6,285 bases of DNA from Deltaproteobacteria bacterium. GTDB lineage: Bacteria; Desulfobacterota; Dissulfuribacteria; Dissulfuribacterales; UBA3076. Positions 1 through 5,024 of this stretch are shown here, piece by piece. The stretch spans positions 1 to 6,285 of the forward strand of contig JAUWHV010000160.1 of NCBI GenBank assembly GCA_030605675.1, written 5' to 3'. The notes under the pieces were generated by a model, which worked only from the letters and a program-made list of their open reading frames with translations, was not told the origin of the DNA and did no database searches. The position numbers were made by a program, and so were the translations under genes. How positions within the stretch are numbered: the first letter of the stretch is position 1; every line of letters begins with the position of its first letter.

Positions 1-72
1 AGATATATTATTTTTTTCGAGTTGCTCCGCTTTTTCGCGGCGCTGCTTAATAACTAGGCTTTCGTCACTCAA
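1..72 (-). CDS. lysS-like N-terminal fragment, divergent copy (partial, cut by left edge)
   Basis: Read on the minus strand from a TTG at 72, 24 codons stay open to the window edge and repeat the first 24 codons of the plus-strand lysS at 318. Relative to that gene there are two differences: a synonymous Leu codon change (base 19) and Asp21 to Asn (base 12). An AAGGAG Shine-Dalgarno lies at 86-81 with an 8-nt spacer, as in the other copy, and a good minus-strand promoter candidate lies just upstream. The fragment may be the start of a complete second lysyl-tRNA synthetase gene, a truncated duplicate, or a fold-back artefact at a contig end. Only what lies left of the window can separate these. 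The open frame and intact start signals are seen; a functional second synthetase is inference. Confidence 0.45.
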   Translation of the reverse strand, partial: MSDESLVIKQRREKAEQLEKNNIS

Positions 73-99
73 GTTGTCCACTCCTTATTGGGGAATGCC
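1..99. repeat. Left arm of 99-bp inverted repeat (lysS start region)
   Basis: Bases 1-99 are the reverse complement of 291-389 (base i pairs with base 390-i). There are three mismatches, at 12, 19 and 88. The match ends sharply at 99/291; on the other side it may continue past the window edge. The arm covers the leader, Shine-Dalgarno and first 24 codons of lysS. Arms are separated by 191 bp of unrelated sequence. Confidence 0.95.
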
Positions 100-102
100 C
101 TG

Positions 103-131
103 ATTATACTCGTGGTAAAAAAACATGATAA
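103..131 (-). promoter_or_regulatory. Candidate sigma70 promoter for the divergent lysS-like copy
   Basis: On the minus strand a perfect TATAAT lies at 108-103, preceded after a 17-bp spacer by TTATCA (131-126, 4 of 6 to TTGACA). Initiation would fall near 96, giving a leader of about 24 nt before the TTG at 72. The -10 box lies just outside the inverted repeat, so the plus-strand lysS does not share it. Pattern match only. Confidence 0.45.
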
Positions 132-145
132 GAAATCCGACATCC

Positions 146-174
146 TTCACGACAAGTCAAAAATAGTTTATACT
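146..174 (+). promoter_or_regulatory. Weak candidate sigma70 promoter for plus-strand lysS operon
   Basis: TTCACG (146-151, 4 of 6 to TTGACA), a 17-bp spacer, and TATACT (169-174, 5 of 6 to TATAAT). Initiation near 181 would leave a leader of roughly 137 nt that contains the AT-rich hairpin-forming repeat at 199-284. It is the best plus-strand match I see between the repeat arms, but chance matches are likely in AT-rich DNA. Confidence 0.25.
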
Positions 175-198
175 TTGTTGATCTTGTATTTTGGTAGT

Positions 199-284
199 GA
201 AATTTGAAACTTGAAATTGGAAATTGGGAAAAACACGAAGATGTAGATGCATTACCTAATTTCTAATTTCAAATTTCCAGTTTC
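199..284. repeat. Imperfect AT-rich inverted repeat (30-bp arms) in lysS leader
   Basis: Bases 199-228 and 255-284 are reverse complements at 25 of 30 positions around a 26-bp loop. Each arm is itself built of short GAAATT-type units, so the region is also internally repetitive. A transcript could form a long, weak A/U-rich hairpin just upstream of the lysS ribosome binding site. I see no U-tract after it and no known riboswitch pattern. Dispersed GAAATT-rich intergenic repeats occur in several environmental lineages (from memory), so this may simply be a dispersed element. Confidence 0.6.
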
Positions 285-290
285 GACATC

Positions 291-389
291 GGCATTCCCC
301 ATTAAGGAGTGGACAACTTGAGTGACGAAAGCCTAGTTATTAAGCAGCGCCGCGAAAAAGCGGAGCAACTTGAAAAAGATAATATATCT
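291..389. repeat. Right arm of 99-bp inverted repeat (lysS start region)
   Basis: Partner of 1-99, 96 of 99 bases identical in inverted orientation. This arm runs into the complete lysS gene. Because the arm begins about 27 bp upstream of the TTG start, the sequence further upstream differs completely between the two copies, so each copy must use a different promoter. Confidence 0.95.
304..309 (+). promoter_or_regulatory. Ribosome binding site that decides the lysS start
   Basis: AAGGAG at 304-309 overlaps the in-frame GTG at 309, so that GTG cannot be the start for this Shine-Dalgarno. The next in-frame start, TTG at 318, has an ideal 8-nt spacer. The same arrangement is preserved in the inverted copy at 86-72. 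Confidence 0.75.
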
Positions 390-1799
390 CTTTATCCCGA
401 CGACGTAAAGACGCCTGAAAGTACAGCGACAATACGCAGGTTGTATGATTCATATGATGCAGAAGCCCTGGAAAAGGTACCGGACAGCTTCAGATTGGCC
501 GGCCGCATAATGAGTTTACGCCGTTTTGGAAAGGCCGCTTTCTTACATCTGCAGGACAGCTCCGGTCAACTGCAGGTCCATGTGAGAAGGGACATGGTTG
601 GGGCCGAAGCCTACAGCCTGTTCAAGAAATTCGACATCGGTGACCTGATTGAGGTTAAAGGCAAGCTTTTCAAGACCCGGGTCGGCGAATTGACAATCTC
701 GGCTGAAACCATCGGCCTGGCAACCAAGTCCCTGAAGCCCCTTCCTGAGAAATATCACGGCATAAAAGACAAGGAGATCAGGTATCGCCAGCGATACGTC
801 GATCTGATCATGAATCAGGAGGTAAGGGAGGTTTTCAGGACCCGGTCCCGTATTGTACAGATATTGCGGGAGTACTTTACTTCCCATGGTTTCCTTGAGG
901 TTGAGACCCCGATGATGCAGTCCATCGTCGGCGGCGCAACCGCCCGTCCCTTTACAACCCATCACAATGCCCTTGGTATGGACCTTTACCTCCGGATAGC
1001 TCCGGAACTGTATCTGAAGCGGCTCCTTGTGGGTGGCTTTGACAAGGTATTTGAGCTTGGCCGGAACTTCAGGAACGAGGGAATTTCCATACAGCACAAT
1101 CCGGAGTTTACCATGCTGGAGTTCTATGAGGCCTATGTCACTTATGAAGACCTGATGATGCGGACAGAGGAACTCTTCTCCCGGATAGCTGAAGAAATAA
1201 AGGGCGGAACGGTCTTTTCTTATCAGGGGTGCATGATGAATCTCACGCCTCCCTGGCGCCGGATGACTCTTGAAGAAGCATTAATAAAAATTGGGCAGGT
1301 TTCAAAAAAGGATCTTAAAAACAGAAAGGGCCTTATGGAAAGGTTAAAGGCCCTTGGTGCTCCTGTGAAGGGTAATGAGAAAGCAGGTAAGTTATGGACA
1401 AAGCTCTTTGATTTACTGGTAGAGCCCAAGCTCATCCAACCGACCTTTATAAGCCAATATCCCGTTGACGTCTCACCCCTGGCCAGGGAGAATCAAGAGA
1501 ATCCTGAATTTACAGACAGATTCGAACTTTTCATTGGCGGCCGCGAGATTGCGAACGCGTTCTCAGAGCTCAACGACCCAAGGAAACAGCGTCAGCGCTT
1601 TGAAGAGCAGATAGCCGGCAGAGGGGACGATGATGGGGTGCCCCCGGAACTGGATGAAGACTTTATCAGGGCACTGGAAGTAGGTATGCCACCTGCTGCC
1701 GGTGAAGGTATAGGTGTGGATCGCGTGGTAATGCTCTTTACGGATTCCCCTTCTATCCGCGATGTTATCCTGTTCCCGCAATTGCGTCCGGAGGGTTGA
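318..1799 (+). CDS. lysS: Lysine--tRNA ligase (class II LysRS)
   Basis: Cytoplasmic class II synthetase that charges tRNA-Lys with lysine using ATP. From the chosen TTG start it is 493 aa, the normal size for bacterial LysRS. An N-terminal OB-fold anticodon-binding domain spans about residues 57-135. The catalytic core follows with motif 1 around 191-201 (HGFLEVETPMM), motif 2 around 245-272 (FELGRNFRNEG, then HNPEFTMLEFYEAY) and motif 3 around 462-490 (GEGIGVDRVVMLF, ending in FPQLRPE). The substrate-pocket segment IANAFSELNDP is also present. TTG at 318 is preferred over GTG at 309 because the Shine-Dalgarno overlaps the latter. The gene is complete, with no frameshift. Its stop lies 8 bp before the permease start, so the two are probably cotranscribed. 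The first 24 codons are duplicated in inverted orientation at 72-1. Confidence 0.97.
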   Translation: MSDESLVIKQRREKAEQLEKDNISLYPDDVKTPESTATIRRLYDSYDAEALEKVPDSFRLAGRIMSLRRFGKAAFLHLQDSSGQLQVHVRRDMVGAEAYSLFKKFDIGDLIEVKGKLFKTRVGELTISAETIGLATKSLKPLPEKYHGIKDKEIRYRQRYVDLIMNQEVREVFRTRSRIVQILREYFTSHGFLEVETPMMQSIVGGATARPFTTHHNALGMDLYLRIAPELYLKRLLVGGFDKVFELGRNFRNEGISIQHNPEFTMLEFYEAYVTYEDLMMRTEELFSRIAEEIKGGTVFSYQGCMMNLTPPWRRMTLEEALIKIGQVSKKDLKNRKGLMERLKALGAPVKGNEKAGKLWTKLFDLLVEPKLIQPTFISQYPVDVSPLARENQENPEFTDRFELFIGGREIANAFSELNDPRKQRQRFEEQIAGRGDDDGVPPELDEDFIRALEVGMPPAAGEGIGVDRVVMLFTDSPSIRDVILFPQLRPEG

Positions 1800-1807
1800 G
1801 TTTCAGG

Positions 1808-3100
1808 ATGAATTTCGAATGGTTTATTGCCCTGCGTTATCTCAGGGCAAAACGCAAACAGGCCTTCATTTCCCTTATTACCTTCATATCCATAGCAGGG
1901 GTAACAGTGGGCGTAATGGCCCTGATCGTCGTAATTGCGGTCATGACCGGTTTTGAAAACCACCTTCGCACCAAGATACTTGGCATAAATTCACATATTC
2001 TGGTCAAAAACTATGAGGGTGCCTTTGGTAACATGGAATCTGTGCGGCAAAAGGTGCTCGAAATTACTATTCCTCGTAATGACCATTTGAATGGCCTCCT
2101 GAATATGATCAGGGGAAAGGACAGGGATATCACAGTGACGGCTGCGACCCCCCTTGTCTATGTCCAGGCCCTTTTGAGTTCAGGAAGGGCTGTCAGCGGA
2201 GCAGCCATACGCGGGATAGAGCCGGGCTCCGTGGCAGAAGTCTTCAGCGTGGGGGAGATCATCAGGGGAGAGGGACTCGGGGCATTTGAGAATTATAATG
2301 GCAGCGGAACTCCGCCAATAATTCTGGGAAAGGAGCTTGCCCGCAACCTGGGAGTTGCTGTCGGGCAGCCAATCCAGATCGTGCTGCCCACCGGGACTAT
2401 TACACCTGTGGGAATGCTCCCCAAGATACGTACCTTCCAGGTAATAGGTGTGAACACGACCGGCATGTATGAGTACGATGCATCCCTTGCCTTTATTCCC
2501 ATTAAGGCAGCCCAGCGGCTTCTTGGATTGGGTGATAAGGTCCATGGCCTGGAGATAAAGGTTTCGGATATTTATGCCACGAACGGCCTTACAACAGCCA
2601 TACAAAAAAAACTTGGATTTCCGTTCTGGACAATGGACTGGCAACAGATGAGCCGTAATCTTTTTTCAGCCCTGAAGCTGGAAAAACTCGCCATGTTTAT
2701 AATTCTTACCCTGATTGTCCTGGTGGCTGCCTTTAACATTGTGAGTACCCTTATCATGATGGTCATGGAAAAGAATCAGGATATAGCAATACTTAAGACA
2801 CTGGGCGCAATGGATAAAAATATTTTACGGATTTTTATTTATAATGGCTTGCTTGTAGGATTGACCGGAACAGTACTCGGCGTCTTAGGCGGAGTGGGTC
2901 TCTGTTCCCTCCTTAGCCGCTACAAGTTCATTAAGATACCAAGCGAAGTGTATTACACCGACACACTTCCTATACTGCTCCACCCCAGCGACGTGGCCAT
3001 AATTTCGATCTCTGCCATTTTAATATGTTTTTTTGCCACCATATATCCAGCCAGACAGGCAGCCAGGGTCAATCCATCCGAGGCCTTGAGGACAGGGTGA
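1808..3100 (+). CDS. Lipoprotein-releasing ABC transporter permease, LolC/LolE family
   Basis: Inner-membrane subunit of the Lol system, which extracts outer-membrane lipoproteins and hands them to the LolA chaperone, powered by the ATPase LolD. From ATG 1808 the protein is 430 aa, the usual LolC/E size. It opens with the characteristic ALRYLRAKRKQAFISLIT stretch, then TM1 (about 20-46), a large MacB-like periplasmic domain (about 47-290), and a C-terminal FtsX domain with TM2 (295-319), TM3 (345-369) and TM4 (395-413). EKNQDIAILKTLGA, after TM2, is the typical coupling segment facing the ATPase, and the C-terminus YPARQAARVNPSEALRTG is diagnostic. ATG 1808 is preferred to an in-frame TTG at 1796, since GGAGGG at 1790-1795 directly abuts that TTG but sits 12 nt before the ATG. 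LolC and LolE cannot be told apart here; many non-enteric bacteria have one such permease. No lolD follows. Confidence 0.93.
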   Translation: MNFEWFIALRYLRAKRKQAFISLITFISIAGVTVGVMALIVVIAVMTGFENHLRTKILGINSHILVKNYEGAFGNMESVRQKVLEITIPRNDHLNGLLNMIRGKDRDITVTAATPLVYVQALLSSGRAVSGAAIRGIEPGSVAEVFSVGEIIRGEGLGAFENYNGSGTPPIILGKELARNLGVAVGQPIQIVLPTGTITPVGMLPKIRTFQVIGVNTTGMYEYDASLAFIPIKAAQRLLGLGDKVHGLEIKVSDIYATNGLTTAIQKKLGFPFWTMDWQQMSRNLFSALKLEKLAMFIILTLIVLVAAFNIVSTLIMMVMEKNQDIAILKTLGAMDKNILRIFIYNGLLVGLTGTVLGVLGGVGLCSLLSRYKFIKIPSEVYYTDTLPILLHPSDVAIISISAILICFFATIYPARQAARVNPSEALRTG

Positions 3101-3133
3101 TTGGGTTAGAACATATATCAGGAGGAATCAAGA

Positions 3134-3310
3134 ATGAGCACGGAGCAATTGTTACCCGAAGGTGATAGCATCCGAAATGCTGTAAAGTGGATATCAGAGA
3201 TCACCAAGGAGTATCCTGAAAAAAGCCGTAAGGAAACCATACACGAGGCAGAACTACGGTTTGATCTTTCCCCAAAAGAATGCGATTTCCTTTTCAGAAA
3301 ATTTGTTTGA
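3134..3310 (+). CDS. Small protein of unknown function, 58 aa
   Basis: An ATG at 3134 preceded by AGGAGG (3120-3125) with an 8-nt spacer opens a 58-codon frame ending in TGA. The protein is highly charged and has no signal peptide or membrane segment. It looks all-helical: IRNAVKWISEITKEYPEK, then KETIHEAELRFDLSPKECDF and a short basic tail. The 'helix, PEKSR, helix, FDLSPKE' layout is reminiscent of small conserved hypothetical proteins of sulfate-reducing bacteria that I cannot name. It begins 33 bp after the permease stop and is probably part of the same transcript, at the place where lolD would be expected. The ribosome binding site and composition argue for a real gene; the function is unknown. 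Confidence 0.75.
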   Translation: MSTEQLLPEGDSIRNAVKWISEITKEYPEKSRKETIHEAELRFDLSPKECDFLFRKFV

Positions 3311-3333
3311 ATAGTTATGATGTAAAGTCTTTT

Positions 3334-3510
3334 CTATTTGAATTGTTTATTGAACATTTTCTTCCTGCTAAACCCTGCAAGACCAACTAACCCTGAACCG
3401 AGAAGAAGCATGGTAGCTGGTTCGGGGACTAGTGCTGTTAGAATTGCTTGTGATTGTAAACTAAAAAGCAAACCAATCAGACATACTATAATTACAATGT
3501 ATTTTTTCAT
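3334..3510 (-). CDS. Minimal PEP-CTERM sorting-signal protein, 58 aa
   Basis: On the minus strand an ATG at 3510, with AAGGGG (3521-3516) 5 nt upstream, encodes a 58-residue protein. Residues 1-22 form a Sec signal peptide (MKKY, a hydrophobic core, then SQA as a plausible signal peptidase I site). After about six residues comes a complete PEP-CTERM signal: VPEPATMLLLG (28-38), a short glycine-rich transmembrane helix, and the basic patch SRKK (48-51) with a short tail. PEP-CTERM tails are known substrates of exosortases, which process proteins at the inner membrane for export in species that make extracellular polysaccharide. Almost nothing would remain between the two processing sites, so this is either a genuine mini-substrate or the remnant of a longer protein after an internal deletion. 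It converges on the 58-codon plus-strand gene with a 23-bp gap. No exosortase gene is in the window. Confidence 0.85.
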   Translation of the reverse strand: MKKYIVIIVCLIGLLFSLQSQAILTALVPEPATMLLLGSGLVGLAGFSRKKMFNKQFK

Positions 3511-3518
3511 TTTTTCCC

Positions 3519-3529
3519 CTTAAGTTAAG
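3519..3529. promoter_or_regulatory. Short palindrome over the ribosome binding site of the PEP-CTERM gene
   Basis: CTTAA-G-TTAAG is a perfect 11-bp odd palindrome overlapping the start of the minus-strand AAGGGG Shine-Dalgarno (3521-3516). It could be an operator or a minor RNA structure, but at this length in AT-rich DNA it may be chance. I found no convincing promoter in the 51 bp between this gene and the upstream STAS-like gene, so cotranscription is plausible. Confidence 0.2.
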
Positions 3530-3561
3530 TTCAGTCGGATAGCGGGTAAGTGTCAGGGAAA

Positions 3562-3867
3562 TCAGGCCCAAATAGATTGAAATAAGTAGTTTTCCTCCGG
3601 GGCTAAATTGGAAGCATTTGCTCCTGTAAATACAACTGATATGGATTTGCTCTTCATAATATCAAGCTTTTTATGGAATATATTCCGTTCAAAAGGAAAT
3701 ATTTTCTTTAGACAACTAGTATGTATATAAACCCTTGAGACGCCATGACAATTCCTCTTTAGGGCACCCAGCAATTTGTGTACTGAACTCCTATCGAAAT
3801 CGTCAACTAATTTCAGATGCAGGCTTCCACCGTCTCTGTGAACAAAGATCTGAAAATTATTTGCCAT
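3562..3867 (-). CDS. Small STAS-like protein of unknown function, 101 aa
   Basis: ATG at 3867 is preceded by AAGGAG with an 8-nt spacer. The 101-aa soluble protein has the alternating strand/helix rhythm of a STAS (anti-sigma-factor antagonist-like) domain. LHLKLVDDFDRSSVHKLLGAL (about 17-36) resembles the STAS segment that follows the first strand, VYIHTSCLKKIFPFERNIF (about 46-64) occupies the place of the second core strand plus the phosphorylatable loop, and ISVVFTG (76-82) would be the next strand. The usual Asp-Ser-Ser-Gly-like phosphorylation loop is replaced by KKIFPFERN, so a classical SpoIIAA-type serine switch is unlikely. The fold is inferred from pattern only. It sits between a decayed receiver fragment and the PEP-CTERM peptide on the same strand, suggesting a signalling role; the partner is unknown. 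Confidence 0.7.
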   Translation of the reverse strand: MANNFQIFVHRDGGSLHLKLVDDFDRSSVHKLLGALKRNCHGVSRVYIHTSCLKKIFPFERNIFHKKLDIMKSKSISVVFTGANASNLAPEENYLFQSIWA

Positions 3868-4025
3868 GATGCGGTCTCCTTTCCGGTGAACTACTCTGAT
3901 TTTAGCTATCCCTTGGCCGATCCTGCATTACCCCCCACTCATAACGGTTTTACCGCACCTGCCAGTTTTCGGGAAAGTAGCTCATGCATATTTGGCTGGT
4001 CATGCATGATCAAAATGTCTGACAT
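3868..4025 (-). pseudogene. Probable degraded receiver-domain (response regulator) remnant
   Basis: An ATG at 4025 with AAGGAGG (4036-4030) just upstream opens a stretch that reads like the first strand and helix of a CheY-type receiver: SDILIMHDQPNMHELLSRKL, where a normal receiver has an acidic pair after the hydrophobic strand (here His-Asp). After a TGA at 3941-3939 the same frame continues VGGNAGSAKG, stop, LKSE, stop, which resembles the second strand and helix of a receiver (pattern VGNAxSAKxxLKS). The part that should carry the phosphoacceptor Asp is missing; the next gene's ribosome binding site follows. I read this as a receiver gene interrupted by nonsense codons and truncated at its 3' side. 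Up to the TGA it shares its frame with the 89-aa gene. The similarity is judged by eye, so moderate confidence only. Confidence 0.45.
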
Positions 4026-4208
4026 GGTCCCTCCTTTTGCATCAGTCAGAGGAGGGAATTCTGATAAGGATTCGTCCGGATATGCATCAGTACCTTCCAT
4101 ATCAGAAAAAATTATACTGATCTCGCATTCAGGGAATAGCGCATTGATAAATGCTATCAAGCCTTGATCACAATCCTTCTGTTTAGAGACAATCACTACC
4201 TTTTCCAC
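3939..4208 (-). CDS. Small unknown protein with receiver-like C-terminus, 89 aa
   Basis: The start is GTG at 4208, preceded by AAGGAGG (4224-4218) with a 9-nt spacer; an in-frame ATG further upstream at 4250 lacks this. The first about 60 residues are an unfamiliar alpha/beta segment: KVVIVSK strand, CDQGLIAFINALFPE helix, ISIIFS strand, then an acidic proline-rich linker. The last 28 residues match the beginning of a receiver domain and have their own start codon and Shine-Dalgarno at 4025. Two readings are possible: a single 89-aa protein, or an original gene of about 60 codons whose stop was lost, fusing it to a dying receiver gene. Function unknown. It lies downstream of the response regulator and upstream of the STAS-like gene, same strand throughout. 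Confidence 0.55.
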   Translation of the reverse strand: MEKVVIVSKQKDCDQGLIAFINALFPECEISIIFSDMEGTDAYPDESLSEFPPLTDAKGGTMSDILIMHDQPNMHELLSRKLAGAVKPL

Positions 4209-4346
4209 ACACTTCCCCCTCCTTATTTTTTGCCGGTTTTGTGACATCAAGATAATAGACTATCTGTTATTTAATCTGATTAGTCCATAGAGGAAGGAAC
4301 TCATTTTTATAGGGGAAATACCTATGAGATGGGAATTTGTCCCGTA
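4209..4346 (-). promoter_or_regulatory. Intergenic region with small palindromes, possible regulatory site
   Basis: This 138-bp gap separates the response regulator from the downstream small genes and is the most likely place for a promoter serving them. It contains an 11-bp perfect palindrome TAATC-T-GATTA (4272-4282), an inverted repeat AGATA-6-TATCT (4250-4265), and ATAGG-7-CCTAT (near 4310-4326). On the minus strand TATTAT falls within the AGATA repeat as a possible -10 box, but no good -35 is present. A site for the neighbouring response regulator is possible but unproven. No strong rho-independent terminator follows the regulator gene; the candidate stems are 4-5 bp without a U-tract. 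Confidence 0.3.
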
Positions 4347-5024
4347 TCAACCCTTCCAGAGATCCACGTCAATCAGGCCGAGTCTAGCCGCATAACGAAT
4401 CAACTCCACGGCGCTGTGAAGTTCGAGCTTGCTCATAATGTTGGTCCGATGGTTCTCAACGGTTTTGGGGCTGATGAAAAGCCTTTCCGCAATTTCTTTA
4501 ATGGAAATCCCCTCGGCCAGCAAACGCATAACTTGTTGCTCGCGGGGGGTCAGGGCCTCATACCTTGTATCCGTAATCTTTGCCTCCTTTTCAGGAAATT
4601 CCATAAGCTTTTTCACGACCTTATTGGAGAGAGAGCTGTCCAGGTAATACTCGCCTCTTGATACGGCCTCAAGCCCCTGTATAAGCCTCTCAGTAGCCGA
4701 TTCCTTCACCACATACCCCGTTGCCCCTGCCCGAAATGCCTCACTGATATGATCGATTTTGGAGTGCATGCTAACAATTATGACACGGGTTTCTGAGAGA
4801 TGGCTTCGTATGTCGCGGGTGAGGTCAATGCCGCTTTTATCCGGCAGGGATATGTCCATCACCACCAGGTCCGGCGTGAGTTCCTTGGCCATCCGCAGCC
4901 CTTTTCGCCCGTTTCCGGCCTCCCCGACTACCTCGAATCCGGGGTTGCGCGCTATAAGGGATTTAAGGCCTTCCCTGAAAAGGGGATGGTCGTCAATAAT
5001 CAAGATTTTTTTCTTATTGGCCAA
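4347..5024 (-). CDS. NarL/LuxR-type DNA-binding response regulator
   Basis: A 225-aa, full-length two-domain regulator. The N-terminal receiver (about 5-120) has the acidic pair DD at 11-12, phosphoacceptor Asp57 (LVVMD), the switch Ser85 (IIVSMHS) and Lys107 (YVVKES), so it should be phosphorylatable. The C-terminal LuxR-type helix-turn-helix (about 157-215) begins LTPREQQVMRLLAEG and contains the recognition helix SPKTVENHRTNIMSKL. It most likely acts as a transcription regulator controlled by the adjacent kinase. Translation starts at TTG 5024, inside the end of the kinase gene: the kinase stop is at 5016-5014, giving an 11-bp overlap and probable translational coupling. AAGGG about 8 nt upstream serves as Shine-Dalgarno. 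Its targets cannot be read from sequence; the small genes downstream are the obvious candidates. Confidence 0.93.
   Translation of the reverse strand: MANKKKILIIDDHPLFREGLKSLIARNPGFEVVGEAGNGRKGLRMAKELTPDLVVMDISLPDKSGIDLTRDIRSHLSETRVIIVSMHSKIDHISEAFRAGATGYVVKESATERLIQGLEAVSRGEYYLDSSLSNKVVKKLMEFPEKEAKITDTRYEALTPREQQVMRLLAEGISIKEIAERLFISPKTVENHRTNIMSKLELHSAVELIRYAARLGLIDVDLWKG

Noticed and set aside
309..317. GTG at 309 as start of lysS
   Set aside because: The only Shine-Dalgarno overlaps this codon; TTG at 318 has the correct spacing.
543..1097. Minus-strand 184-codon open frame inside lysS
   Set aside because: It lies entirely antisense to the conserved LysRS catalytic core and has no recognisable protein features.
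1796..1807. TTG at 1796 as start of the permease, overlapping the lysS stop
   Set aside because: The GGAGGG directly abuts it with no spacer, and the family consensus begins near the ATG at 1808.
3311..3333. Bidirectional terminator between the two converging 58-codon genes
   Set aside because: Only 23 bp are available and no stem longer than about 5 bp with a U-tract is visible.
3338..3523. Plus-strand 61-codon open frame
   Set aside because: It is the opposite-strand shadow of the PEP-CTERM gene, whose signal peptide and sorting motif are unmistakable.
3538..3554. Sigma54-like promoter upstream of the PEP-CTERM gene (TGACAC ... CGC)
   Set aside because: Attractive because PEP-CTERM genes can be sigma54-controlled, but the -24 element is imperfect and the spacing is one base short.
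3868..3938. Riboswitch (for example cyclic di-GMP type) in the leader of the STAS-like gene
   Set aside because: The sequence does not fit the cyclic di-GMP riboswitch consensus, and a degraded receiver reading frame explains it better.
3817..4167. Plus-strand 116-codon open frame
   Set aside because: It is antisense to the STAS-like and 89-aa genes, lacks a good ribosome binding site, and shows no recognisable domain.
4231..4246. Sigma54-like promoter on the minus strand (TGTCAC, 5 bp, CGGCA) upstream of the 89-aa gene
   Set aside because: The spacing of the -24 and -12 dinucleotides is right, but the invariant GG is GT, and the predicted start would fall inside the Shine-Dalgarno at 4224-4215.
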